NCBI GenBank assembly: GCA_937928455.1
Contig: CALFUG010000194.1
Coordinates: 1-17,810, forward strand
Length of the DNA stretch: 17,810 nt
DNA from: an uncultured Clostridia bacterium
GTDB lineage: Bacteria; Bacillota; Clostridia; Peptostreptococcales; Anaerovoracaceae
Direction: 5' to 3'
A program made the translations under genes and the position numbers. Below, one piece after another: positions 1-7,156 of the stretch. The notes under the pieces are model-generated. The model had not been told where the DNA came from, ran no database searches, and saw nothing but the letters and a program-made list of their open reading frames with translations. Positions within the stretch are counted from its first letter, which is position 1. Every line of letters starts with the position of its first letter.

Positions 1-161
1 GGCCAATAATCCAACCCCGCTCTCTTCAGACTGCGGTCATCTATGGAAAATCCAAGCGGCTCCACCAGATGTAGCACGGTGCCCGTTGCTGCGCAAGTTC
101 GGGCGATATTCCCTGTGTTCGGCGGAATTTCCGGCTCCACCAATACAACATGCAATGCCAT
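1..161 (-). CDS. trmL: tRNA (cytidine/uridine(34)-2'-O)-methyltransferase TrmL, N-terminal part (cut by window edge)
   Basis: Only the first 53 codons are in the window; the gene runs leftward off the edge. The translation begins MALHVVLVEPEIPPNTGNIA and continues with RTCAATG and an LHLVEPLGFSIDD stretch. The N-x-G-N-I-A-R motif (NTGNIAR) and the following aliphatic strand are typical of SPOUT-fold (SpoU/YibK) RNA methyltransferases. Known members of the TrmL group methylate the 2'-hydroxyl of wobble position 34 in tRNA-Leu isoacceptors using S-adenosylmethionine. The start codon at 159-161 has a near-perfect AGGAGGT site (171-177) 9 nt upstream. An ATG 7 nt further upstream is out of frame. 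The gene diverges from the homoserine dehydrogenase gene. The SAM-binding knot lies outside the window, so assignment to TrmL rather than a close SpoU paralogue rests on the N-terminus. Confidence 0.88.
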   Translation of the reverse strand, partial: MALHVVLVEPEIPPNTGNIARTCAATGTVLHLVEPLGFSIDDRSLKRAGLDYW

Positions 162-201
162 GATTCATTTACCTCCTGTTTTTCCCAGTACGTCTCATCC
201 C

Positions 202-207
202 ATTATA
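202..207 (-). promoter_or_regulatory. -10 box of the trmL promoter
   Basis: Read on the minus strand this is a perfect TATAAT, about 40 nt upstream of the trmL start codon. The sequence 17 nt further upstream (CTTTTA) is a poor -35 match, so the site is called mainly on the -10 hexamer and its position. Confidence 0.5.
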
Positions 208-273
208 TCGTTTCTGTATTAAAATAAAAGATGCTTCCCTTCATTCTTAATATTCAAACAATGAGGGATAGTC

Positions 274-302
274 ATGACAATTCAAATATTCTGGTATATA
301 AT
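274..302 (+). promoter_or_regulatory. Promoter of the hom operon
   Basis: ATGACA (274-279, five of six matches to TTGACA), a spacer of exactly 17 nt, and a perfect TATAAT (297-302). Transcription should start near 309, giving a leader of about 36 nt before the ATG at 345. This rules out the upstream in-frame ATG at 231, which lies before the promoter. Confidence 0.75.
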
Positions 303-344
303 ACTTTCCATATTATGATAAACCATGCAGCAAAGGAGCACCCT

Positions 345-1331
345 ATGAAAACCTTCAATATTGGCCTTCTGGGCCTAGGAAACATCGGGACAGGAACGTA
401 CCGTCTCTTGGAAATGAATCGAGATACCATCGAAAAATCATTGAATGCCAAGGTGGAGATAACCCGAATTCTGGAAAAAGATACTACCCGGGACCGCGGA
501 ATTCAGGTGGACCCCCAAAAGTTCACCCAAGACCCGGAGGAAATTTTCCAAGATCCTTCCATCTCCATTGTAATCGAACTTCTTGGGGGAGTGGAGCCGG
601 CTTCCACCTATATGAATCGTGCCCTATCGGAAGGAAAATCAGTAGTAACCGCCAACAAAGCCGCGGTGGCGGCAAACTTTCCCGCTCTGATGGAGACTGC
701 GAAAAATCATGGCGTCACCCTTGGTTTTGAAGCTAGCGTGGGCGGGGGAATCCCCATCCTAAAGCCTATGTCATCCGTGTTGCGTGCCAATCGCTTCCAG
801 GAGGTTCTAGGGATTGTCAACGGCACCACCAACTATATCCTAAGCCAAATGTCCCAGCAGGGAATGTCCTATCAGGAATCATTGAAGAAGGCCCAGGAGT
901 TGGGATTTGCCGAAGCCGATCCCACCGCGGATGTAGAAGGAATCGATGCTGCCAACAAACTGACGATTTTAACCATGTTAGCCTTTGGAAAATATATTTC
1001 TCCCGACAACATCCCCACAACGGGAATCACTTCTATTACACCGGAAGATTTGGAGAAAGCAAAGCAAGAAGGAATGGGCATGAAACTCATTGCAAAGGCC
1101 GCTTTGGAAAATGGTGAAGTTCGATGTGAGGTGGCCCCCATGAAACTTCCCTTAACCCACCCTCTTTGTGGCGTTCACCAGGAATTCAATGCCATTTATC
1201 TTACAGGCAATGCGGTGGGAGAGCTGATGTTTTACGGAAAAGGTGCCGGCCCTCTTCCTACTGCCAGCGCCATTTGGGGAGATGTGATGGACATCATTGA
1301 AACCAAATATCTCGGGGAATGGAAGGAATAG
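345..1331 (+). CDS. hom: Homoserine dehydrogenase, short form without ACT domain
   Basis: NAD(P)H-dependent reduction of aspartate semialdehyde to homoserine, the branch point to threonine, methionine and isoleucine. The 328-residue product starts with a Rossmann fingerprint (GLLGLGNIGTG). It then shows the VVTANKAAVA segment, the EASVGGGIPI and GIVNGTTNYIL motifs of the catalytic domain, and the signature GFAEADPTADVEGIDAANK with its conserved acidic residues and lysine. It ends at YGKGAGPLPTASAIWGDVMDI, where the catalytic core normally closes. The roughly 90-residue C-terminal ACT domain of the long bacterial forms is absent, so threonine feedback through that domain is not expected. The start at 345 is chosen for its AAAGGAG site (332-338) and because the family fold begins there. 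The reading frame extends back to 231, but that part precedes the promoter. The next gene starts 12 nt after the stop. Confidence 0.95.
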   Translation: MKTFNIGLLGLGNIGTGTYRLLEMNRDTIEKSLNAKVEITRILEKDTTRDRGIQVDPQKFTQDPEEIFQDPSISIVIELLGGVEPASTYMNRALSEGKSVVTANKAAVAANFPALMETAKNHGVTLGFEASVGGGIPILKPMSSVLRANRFQEVLGIVNGTTNYILSQMSQQGMSYQESLKKAQELGFAEADPTADVEGIDAANKLTILTMLAFGKYISPDNIPTTGITSITPEDLEKAKQEGMGMKLIAKAALENGEVRCEVAPMKLPLTHPLCGVHQEFNAIYLTGNAVGELMFYGKGAGPLPTASAIWGDVMDIIETKYLGEWKE

Positions 1332-1343
1332 GAGGAAGTAGAT

Positions 1344-1847
1344 ATGAATCTTTACGAAAGTTGGCAGTCCATGCTGGAACAACAAACAGACCAGAGTTTT
1401 GAAGATTTCTGGAACGCATACTCCGATACGGAAATAAAGGCCTACACCCACCTGTTGAAAACACCCAACCAGCCCATGGAGGGAATTTTTCGGGAATGGG
1501 TTTCGCTTTTTGACACCCAGCCCGAGTTATTGATGGGATTTCTGGATGGGATTCAGGGCTCTCTTCGCCATCCCTTTTCCCTGGAAGATGTGACAGAAGA
1601 TTCTCGTATAAAATTAGATGCGGATTTGGAAAAACTCTACTTCAATATGATGAAGGCCGAGGCGGAGCATCTATATTCCTTGCCGGAATGGGACAGTATT
1701 TTCACGGAAGAAGAAAAGCTTCAGATATTCCATGACTATCGTCGATCAAGAACGGTGGTGAAAGAAAAGCAACCGGGACGAAATGATCCCTGTCCTTGCG
1801 GGTCCGGGAAAAAATACAAGAAGTGTTGCGGGAAAGAATCTTTGTAA
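1344..1847 (+). CDS. SEC-C motif (zinc-binding tail) protein of unknown function
   Basis: A 167-residue protein whose last 20 or so residues carry a SEC-C motif, PCPCGSGKKYKKCC, with cysteines 150, 152, 161 and 162 in the C-x-C-x8-C-C pattern. In SecA and many unrelated proteins this motif binds zinc and often mediates protein contacts, for example with SecB. The first ~135 residues are acidic, rich in aromatic residues and probably helical; I do not recognise a named domain there. No signal peptide or membrane segment is seen, so a cytoplasmic location is likely. The ribosome site (ATAGGAGGAAG) overlaps the hom stop codon, and the gap is only 12 nt, so the two genes are probably co-transcribed. 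That does not by itself imply a role in threonine synthesis. Function remains open. Confidence 0.85.
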   Translation: MNLYESWQSMLEQQTDQSFEDFWNAYSDTEIKAYTHLLKTPNQPMEGIFREWVSLFDTQPELLMGFLDGIQGSLRHPFSLEDVTEDSRIKLDADLEKLYFNMMKAEAEHLYSLPEWDSIFTEEEKLQIFHDYRRSRTVVKEKQPGRNDPCPCGSGKKYKKCCGKESL

Positions 1848-1886
1848 CCTTACCTGCATCAATCATCACGTAGTAAGACCCATAAC

Positions 1887-1924
1887 AAAAGCCCTCCTGC
1901 TTCCATAAGGCAAGGGGCTTTTTC
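1887..1924. terminator. Rho-independent terminator between convergent genes, probably bidirectional
   Basis: An AAAAGCCC arm pairs with GGGCTTTT, with further CCT-GC / GC-AAGG pairing inside and a short loop around TTCCATAA. The right arm runs into TTTTTCATTT and the left arm is an A-run, so it can serve both the rightward hom/SEC-C transcript and the leftward buk transcript that ends at 1967. Confidence 0.75.
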
Positions 1925-1966
1925 ATTTACTACCTTTCAAAGCATCTATCATGCCTGTGCGGATTG

Positions 1967-3049
1967 TCACCTGCCGGCATTAATATACGCTTTCACCGGG
2001 AGTTCTCCTCGCATGGCCTTCAATGCACCCATGGCCAAAGCTTCTAACTCGTTTTCACCCGGCCTTATAATCACCGGGGCAATAAACTTTACTCGGGAAG
2101 TGATGTCCTCCACCAATCGGGAGGAGTAGGCCATCCCTCCGGTAATCAAGATGGCATCCACATCCCCTTTCAGTACAGTGGCCATAGCACCGATTTCCTT
2201 TGAAATTTGATACGCCATAGCATCTAAAACCAATTGGGCATATCGGTTCCCCGACTTGGCCATATCTTCCGCCTCCCGAAGATCTTTGGTGCCCAAATGA
2301 TCGAACAGGCCTCCCTCTCGATTCATTTTTCGTACTAAGTCGGCAGCGCTGTCATAGGCCCCGGAGTAACATAATTCAACCAAACTTTTCGCGGGAAGAG
2401 AACCGGCCCGATCGGGACACATTGGCCCCCCCTCCAAGGGATTATTGCAGTCCACCATCCTTCCGCCCAAATGAGGAGTAACCGATATGCCAGAACCCAA
2501 ATGGGCCACTACCAACCGAAGATCCTCGTAGGATTTCCCGATGCTTGCCGCGTAATTTCGAGCGATGGCCCGACTGTTTAGTGCATGAATCAGGCTCTTC
2601 CTAGGAAGCTCTTTTAACCCGGACAGTCGTGCTACCGGCTCCATTTCGTCCACGGAAACCGGATCCATCACAAAGGATGGGATTCTCACAGAATCCGCCA
2701 ACTCTTTGGCGATAAATGGCCCCAGATTGGCGGCATGCTCCCCGTTCCTTCCGCTTCCCACATCCTCCAGCATGGTTTCATCGATGCGATACACGCCACC
2801 TTCAATGGGTTTCCCTATTCCGCCTCGACCGATTACCACATCCACGTCATCCAGAGAAAATCCCGCCTTTTCCAAAGCGGCCTTCACCAAGTTGATGCGA
2901 TGCTCCTTTTGTTCTAAAATATGTGTAAAAGAAGACAAATCTTCTTTGCTATGGTCGATGGTAAAATCAAATATTTTTTCTTCTTCTTGGTACACCGCAA
3001 TTTTGGTAGAAGTGTTCCCAGGGTTAATGACTAGAATTCGAATGCTCAT
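1967..3049 (-). CDS. buk: Butyrate kinase family acyl kinase
   Basis: Phosphorylates carboxylic acids or, in the fermentative direction, transfers phosphate from an acyl phosphate to ADP to give ATP and the free acid. The 360-residue length is standard for butyrate kinases, which belong to the ASKHA (acetokinase) superfamily. The N-terminal phosphate loop VINPGNTSTKIAVY, the HLGSGISVT motif and the C-terminal ITGGMAYSSRLVEDI adenosine-binding segment are all intact. The start at 3049 is preferred because GGGGTGAA precedes it. A start at 3067 would add six residues (MRWGES) and overlap iorB. The gene starts 4 nt after the iorB stop and is the last of the run. With IorAB and Ptb upstream, the substrate may be isobutyryl/isovaleryl or aryl-acetyl phosphate rather than butyryl phosphate; sequence alone does not decide this. 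Confidence 0.95.
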   Translation of the reverse strand: MSIRILVINPGNTSTKIAVYQEEEKIFDFTIDHSKEDLSSFTHILEQKEHRINLVKAALEKAGFSLDDVDVVIGRGGIGKPIEGGVYRIDETMLEDVGSGRNGEHAANLGPFIAKELADSVRIPSFVMDPVSVDEMEPVARLSGLKELPRKSLIHALNSRAIARNYAASIGKSYEDLRLVVAHLGSGISVTPHLGGRMVDCNNPLEGGPMCPDRAGSLPAKSLVELCYSGAYDSAADLVRKMNREGGLFDHLGTKDLREAEDMAKSGNRYAQLVLDAMAYQISKEIGAMATVLKGDVDAILITGGMAYSSRLVEDITSRVKFIAPVIIRPGENELEALAMGALKAMRGELPVKAYINAGR

Positions 3050-3053
3050 ACTT

Positions 3054-3626
3054 TCACCCCACCGCATCCATGCCGGATTTCAAAGCTTTCATATTAATTT
3101 CCACAAAGGCTGGCTTCACGTTCTCTTTCACAATTCGATCCCAGTCAATATTCTCCAGGCCCATGGATTTAATAATGGTACCTAACAGAACAATGTTCAT
3201 TACCTTTCCATTCCCCAATTTTTCTGCCATCTCAGAGGCTGGCACTACTTTGGTGTCCGCATGCTTCCTAATCTCTTCTATGGCCTCTGTAGGATAGTCA
3301 AAATCTCCCATTAATATGGGCATAGAGGGCATTTGGTAGTCATTGACCACCACCCGGCCTCCCGGCTTCAGAAAGGAAAGCACTCTCAAGGCTTCCATCT
3401 TTTCAAAGGCTACAATAATGTCTGCACCCCCTTTTTCAATCACTGGAGAATCCACTTTGTCACCAAACCTCACCTGGGATGCCACATCTCCACCACGTTG
3501 GCTCATGCCCAAAATCTCACTCATTTTTACATCGTATCCCGCTTCCAACAATCCTTGAGTTAGCAGCTTTCCCGCCAAAATGGTTCCCTGGCCTCCTACT
3601 CCAGCCAACAAGATATTTTTCGTCAT
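3054..3626 (-). CDS. iorB: Indolepyruvate:ferredoxin oxidoreductase, beta subunit
   Basis: The gamma-domain-type partner of IorA. The 190-residue protein begins with the GVGGQGTILAGKLL motif typical of the 2-oxoacid:ferredoxin oxidoreductase gamma domain, followed by SEILGMSQRGGDVASQVRFG, also a family hallmark. It has no Fe-S cysteine motif, as expected, because the clusters lie in IorA. The start at 3626 is preceded by GGGGGAG at an 8-nt spacing and begins 1 nt after the iorA stop, so translation is probably coupled. An upstream in-frame ATG at 3680 would extend into iorA and lacks a site. Together with IorA it converts aryl-pyruvates (indolepyruvate, phenylpyruvate, hydroxyphenylpyruvate) to aryl-acetyl-CoA, CO2 and reduced ferredoxin in characterised systems. 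Confidence 0.95.
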   Translation of the reverse strand: MTKNILLAGVGGQGTILAGKLLTQGLLEAGYDVKMSEILGMSQRGGDVASQVRFGDKVDSPVIEKGGADIIVAFEKMEALRVLSFLKPGGRVVVNDYQMPSMPILMGDFDYPTEAIEEIRKHADTKVVPASEMAEKLGNGKVMNIVLLGTIIKSMGLENIDWDRIVKENVKPAFVEINMKALKSGMDAVG

Positions 3627-3627
3627 T

Positions 3628-5406
3628 TTATAACTCCCCCTTCTGTATGGCCCCGGTGGGACAAAGTTGCGTACACACATCGCATCCTACACACTGTAAT
3701 GGATCAATGCTGGTTTTCCGCTTCTCTTTATTAAAAATCAAAGCAGGGCATCCACAACGAATACACTTTTTGCACCCGATACACAATGATTCATCAATGA
3801 CATTCCTCTGGGTAAAGGCTCCTTCGAATTCCTCCAGGTCCTGTTGGGAAAGTTTTTTCAATGCACAAGGCCACCTGGTGATAATAACGGAAGGCTCCTC
3901 CAGCGCCAGAAATTCATCCAAGGTCTGGCTCACCTCTTCCAAATTATTGGGATCTATGGTGCGAACATGTTTTATTCCCAAGGCTTTCACAATGGCTTCC
4001 ATGTCCATTATGGGCGCCGGCTCCCCCTTGACGTTTTTACCACTGCCGGGATTTTCCTGATGACCCGTCATGGCGGTAATACGATTATCCAAAATCACAT
4101 TTACCGTGTTAGATTGATTATATACCACCGTCATGAGAGAATTGATTCCTGTGTGAAAGAAGGTGGAGTCCCCTAAGACGGACACCACCCGAGTACCGGT
4201 GTCGGTTTTTCGAAATACTTGCTGTGCGCCGTGGCCCATGCTGAAACTGGCACCCATGCAAACTGTGGAATCCATGGCATTATACGGTTTGGCGAAACCC
4301 AGTGTATAACAGCCGATATCTCCGGAAATCATCACATTCTTTTTCTTCCCCAACTGATAGAAAAATCCACGATGGGGACAACCGGCACATAGTGTGGGCG
4401 GTCTGCCAACCACCGTTGAATTGTCATATTCCAGGCTTGGTAGACTTTCTCCATACAAGGCTTTTCGAATCACGTCCGGTGTCATTTCCCCCATCCTAGG
4501 AAACAAATCTTTACCACGGCATTCAAACCCCAGCATCCGCACTCGTTCCTCCAGATAAGGATCATTTTCTTCTACAATATAAATTGTTTCCATCTGGCTG
4601 CAAAAATCACGGATTAAATCGTCGGGAAGCGGATTGGTAAAGCCCAATTTCAAATAGGATACCCTGTCCCCCCACACTTCCTTGGCATACTGATAACTAG
4701 GGCCGGAAGCAATCACCCCCGATTTAGAGTCGTGATATTCTGTTCGGTTCCAAGGACAACTCTCCGAGTACTCCTTGAGACGGCTCAACCTGTCTTCCAG
4801 GTCCACGCGACGTACCTTTGCGTTTCCCGGCACCATAACGTACTTCGCAGGATTTTTGGAAAAAGACTTGATTCCCACTTCCCGTCTTTCTCCCGGTGTT
4901 ACCACCGACTTTCCATGACAGAGACGAGTAGTCATACGAAACAATACGGGAACATCAAATTCTTCGCTCAGTTCAAAAGCTTCCTTCACCATGTCCAGGC
5001 ATTCCTGGCTATCCGAAGCTTCCATCATGGGGAGTTTGGCCGCCTTGGCATAATTCCGGTTGTCCTGTTCATTTTGGGCACTATGCTGCCCCGGTTCATC
5101 GGCAGAAATAATTACCGCACCTCCATTGACTCCAGTATATGCGAAGGTAAATAACGGGTCCGCCGCCACATTTAGCCCCACATGTTTCATGGAAGCCATA
5201 GCTCGCCCTCCTGCAAAGGAAGCCCCGATTACTGCCTCCAAGGCCACCTTCTCGTTAGGCGCCCACTCCGATAAAATCTCCGGGTAAGTGGCCAAATTTT
5301 CCAGTATTTCTGTGCTGGGGGTGCCGGGATAAGCAGAAGCATATACCGCACCTGCTTCATAGGCCCCGCGAGCCACCGCCTCATTTCCTGTCCATAATAC
5401 CTTCAT
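3628..5406 (-). CDS. iorA: Indolepyruvate:ferredoxin oxidoreductase, alpha subunit
   Basis: The 592-residue catalytic subunit. Residues about 1-180 form the pyrimidine domain (AYPGTPSTEILENLA at 25-39; SADEPGQHSAQNEQDNRN at 101-118). Residues about 335-510 form the thiamine-diphosphate domain, with LCAGCPHR at 339-346, GDIGCYTLG at 362-370, GDSTFFH at 412-418 and the DN pair at 440-441 that closes the GD(S)...N cofactor motif. The C-terminus is a 2[4Fe-4S] ferredoxin domain, with C542, C545, C548 and C553 in the first set and C572, C575, C578 and C582 in the second. There is an additional cysteine at 551. Reaction: 2-oxoacid + CoA + oxidised ferredoxin to acyl-CoA + CO2 + reduced ferredoxin. 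The start at 5406 is backed by GGAAGGAGAT; it lies 25 nt after the ptb stop. The genuine substrate could be aromatic or branched-chain. Confidence 0.96.
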   Translation of the reverse strand: MKVLWTGNEAVARGAYEAGAVYASAYPGTPSTEILENLATYPEILSEWAPNEKVALEAVIGASFAGGRAMASMKHVGLNVAADPLFTFAYTGVNGGAVIISADEPGQHSAQNEQDNRNYAKAAKLPMMEASDSQECLDMVKEAFELSEEFDVPVLFRMTTRLCHGKSVVTPGERREVGIKSFSKNPAKYVMVPGNAKVRRVDLEDRLSRLKEYSESCPWNRTEYHDSKSGVIASGPSYQYAKEVWGDRVSYLKLGFTNPLPDDLIRDFCSQMETIYIVEENDPYLEERVRMLGFECRGKDLFPRMGEMTPDVIRKALYGESLPSLEYDNSTVVGRPPTLCAGCPHRGFFYQLGKKKNVMISGDIGCYTLGFAKPYNAMDSTVCMGASFSMGHGAQQVFRKTDTGTRVVSVLGDSTFFHTGINSLMTVVYNQSNTVNVILDNRITAMTGHQENPGSGKNVKGEPAPIMDMEAIVKALGIKHVRTIDPNNLEEVSQTLDEFLALEEPSVIITRWPCALKKLSQQDLEEFEGAFTQRNVIDESLCIGCKKCIRCGCPALIFNKEKRKTSIDPLQCVGCDVCTQLCPTGAIQKGEL

Positions 5407-5431
5407 CTTTATCTCCTTCCTCTGTCCTGAT

Positions 5432-6331
5432 TTATGCAAATGCTGCGCTTAACAACAAAGAAATATACTTTTCTTCCAAAGAAGAGCCTCTAGAGGGAAC
5501 CACGATGGGCGCCTTCGCACCCAGCACACACCCTGCCATTTTGGCACCTCCCAAGGTAGCCAGAGCTTTTACCGTTAGATTGCCTGCCGCAATGCTGGGC
5601 ATCAACATCAAATCCACATCTCCCGCCACCGGACTGAAAAACCCTTTAATCTCAGCAGCTTCTCTGCTAACTGCCAAATCAAAAGAAATAGGACCTTCCA
5701 CAATACAATTTCCCCACTTACCTTCCATCGCCATCTTCTTTAGCAGTTCCCCGTCTAAGGTTTCCTGCATTTTGGGATTCACTGTTTCTACGGCAGCCAT
5801 CACACCAATCTTGGGTTTCTCGTAACCCAGGCTTCGGAAAAATTGAAGAGCATTTTCAAGGATCCCTACCTTCTGATGAATGTCCGGATATAGGATCATT
5901 CCACCATCGGAAACAGCCAAAAGTTTGTGGTAGTTGGGAGAGTCTATGATGGCCAAATGGGACATAAGTCTTCCGGTGCCAATCCCTCGCTCCTTATCCA
6001 CTACTTGCTTTAACAATGTAGCGGTTTCCATCTTTCCCTTCATCAAAAAGTCCCCTTCTCCATTTCGTACAAGGTCCACGGACAAGATCGCCGCTTGAAG
6101 AGGGTCCTCTGCTTTCACCACCATTTCAGAAGATATTTCATACCCTAGGTCGAAAGCCACCTTTTCCGTAGCTTGCGGATCTCCCACCAAGACGTATTCG
6201 ATGAAACCTTCTGCAGCCGCCTTCAGCACGGCTTCCAAAGCATGGGGGTCCTGGGCAGCCGCCAATACCACTTTCTTTTTTACTGCTCCATCCATTTGGG
6301 AGAACAGCTCCTCAAAACTTCGATGCGTCAT
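5432..6331 (-). CDS. ptb: Phosphate butyryltransferase family (acyl-CoA:phosphate acyltransferase)
   Basis: Converts acyl-CoA plus phosphate to acyl phosphate plus CoA; Buk then uses the product to make ATP. At 299 residues it is of normal family length. Visible family features are the FLMKGKMETATLLKQVVD segment, GRLMSHLAIIDSP, the SDGGMILYPDIHQKVGILENA stretch, VETVNPKMQETLDG, and the C-terminal MLMPSIAAGNLTVKAL and KAPIVVPSRGSSLEEKY segments of the Pta/Ptb fold. The start at 6331 is the A of an ATGA shared with the nth stop (4-nt overlap), with GAAGGG 9 nt upstream, so translation is coupled to nth. The iorA gene follows after 25 nt. Acyl chain specificity cannot be read from sequence here; relatives accept butyryl-, isobutyryl- and isovaleryl-CoA. 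Confidence 0.95.
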   Translation of the reverse strand: MTHRSFEELFSQMDGAVKKKVVLAAAQDPHALEAVLKAAAEGFIEYVLVGDPQATEKVAFDLGYEISSEMVVKAEDPLQAAILSVDLVRNGEGDFLMKGKMETATLLKQVVDKERGIGTGRLMSHLAIIDSPNYHKLLAVSDGGMILYPDIHQKVGILENALQFFRSLGYEKPKIGVMAAVETVNPKMQETLDGELLKKMAMEGKWGNCIVEGPISFDLAVSREAAEIKGFFSPVAGDVDLMLMPSIAAGNLTVKALATLGGAKMAGCVLGAKAPIVVPSRGSSLEEKYISLLLSAAFA

Positions 6332-7002
6332 TTATTTTTCCCTTCTTTTGATAAATGATATTGACAATACTTTGATATGGGGCATAGTTGACACTGCGGG
6401 TTTCTGGCTTCGCATAAGTCTCTTCCGTGAAAAATCAGGCTATGGTGAGTTCGACTCCATCTTTCCCGAGGTACTATTTCCATCAATTGGATTTCCGTGG
6501 TTAACACATCCTTGGCTTGAGCCAAGCCAATACGGTTGGCTACTCGAAAAACATGGGTATCCACCGCAATTCGTTGTTCACCAAAGGCCACAGATAATAC
6601 TACATTTGCAGTCTTCCGACCCACTCCCGGCAACGAAATCAATTCTTCATAAACCCCGGGGACTTTCCCTTGATACCGGATCACCAACTCTCGAGAAAGA
6701 CTTATAATATTCCTGGCTTTAGTACGGTACATCCCTATGGTCCGGATAATATTTTCCACCTCTTCCGGGTTCCCTCCCGCTAGTTCCTTAGGGGTGGGGT
6801 ATGCTTCAAACAGTCTGCAAGTTACCCGGTTCACACTTTTATCCGTGGTCTGCGCCGATAAGACAGTAGCCACTAGCAACTGAAACGGGTTCTGATGATC
6901 CAAAGCACAAGCAGCGTCCGGATATCTTTCTTCCAATAAGTCAAGTATCTCTAGCACGTTTTTGGAACATTCCTCGGCTGCCATGTATTCCCCGGTTGCC
7001 AT
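6328..7002 (-). CDS. nth: Endonuclease III (DNA glycosylase / AP lyase)
   Basis: Removes oxidised pyrimidines and nicks the abasic site in base excision repair. The 224-residue product has LLVATVLSAQTTDKSVN near the N-terminus, and the helix-hairpin-helix LPGVGRKTANVVL at 124-136 with the catalytic lysine at 130. The catalytic aspartate is D148 in VDTHVFRVANRIGL. A C-terminal [4Fe-4S] loop has C197, C204, C207 and C213 (C-x6-C-x2-C-x5-C). All key residues are present. The start at 7002 is chosen for GGAAGGA at an 8-nt spacing; in-frame ATGs at 7026, 7023 and 6984 are alternatives, the first with AAGGA only 3 nt away. It is the first gene of the leftward run, and its stop overlaps the ptb start by 4 nt, an unusual partner for a fermentation gene. 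Confidence 0.95.
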   Translation of the reverse strand: MATGEYMAAEECSKNVLEILDLLEERYPDAACALDHQNPFQLLVATVLSAQTTDKSVNRVTCRLFEAYPTPKELAGGNPEEVENIIRTIGMYRTKARNIISLSRELVIRYQGKVPGVYEELISLPGVGRKTANVVLSVAFGEQRIAVDTHVFRVANRIGLAQAKDVLTTEIQLMEIVPRERWSRTHHSLIFHGRDLCEARNPQCQLCPISKYCQYHLSKEGKNK

Positions 7003-7051
7003 GTTTTTATCCTTCCCTCTCATCATGTTTCCTTACTTTTTGAGCACTTTA

Positions 7052-7081
7052 ATTATTCCTTACACCTTAGGAGGCTGTCAT
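7052..7081 (-). promoter_or_regulatory. Promoter of the nth-ptb-iorAB-buk operon
   Basis: On the minus strand: ATGACA (7076-7081) and AATAAT (7052-7057), each five of six to consensus, separated by 18 nt. Transcription would begin near 7045, giving a leader of about 43 nt to the preferred nth start. No other convincing promoter is seen before buk. Confidence 0.55.
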
Positions 7082-7103
7082 CCAAAAAAATCCCCCCCAC
7101 TTA

Positions 7104-7132
7104 TTGGCCCGTGGGTCGGTATGTGGTAGTAT
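7104..7132 (+). promoter_or_regulatory. Promoter of the RND efflux operon, extended -10
   Basis: TTGGCC (7104-7109, four of six), a 17-nt spacer and TAGTAT (7127-7132), with TG-n immediately before the -10 (7124-7126). The predicted start near 7139 coincides with the left edge of the GCCGACC/GGTCGGC dyad. A further GGGTCGG half-site sits in the spacer (7113-7119). Confidence 0.6.
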
Positions 7133-7138
7133 TCTTTT

Positions 7139-7156
7139 GCCGACCCGTCGGTCGGC
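7139..7156. promoter_or_regulatory. Perfect inverted repeat, candidate TetR operator
   Basis: GCCGACC-CGTC-GGTCGGC, a 7-bp perfect dyad with a 4-nt centre, at the predicted transcription start of the RND operon. The same half-site appears as GGGTCGG at 7113-7119, and a variant CGACCC lies at 7169-7174. The operon encodes its own TetR-family regulator (11446-12090), so autoregulated repression is the natural reading. The dyad would also fold in the RNA leader, but no T-run follows, so it is not a terminator. Confidence 0.65.

Noticed and set aside
231..344. In-frame extension of homoserine dehydrogenase back to an ATG at 231.
   Set aside because: It runs through an excellent promoter (274-302), has no ribosome site, and adds sequence unrelated to the family.
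3479..4060. 193-codon open frame on the plus strand across the iorA/iorB junction.
   Set aside because: It is antisense to two genes with intact motifs, and the translation is low-quality, rich in Ser/Pro/His and lacks any motif.
7139..7156. The GC-rich dyad read as a terminator for leftward or rightward transcripts.
   Set aside because: No T-run follows on either strand, and it lies at a promoter, so an operator is the better explanation.
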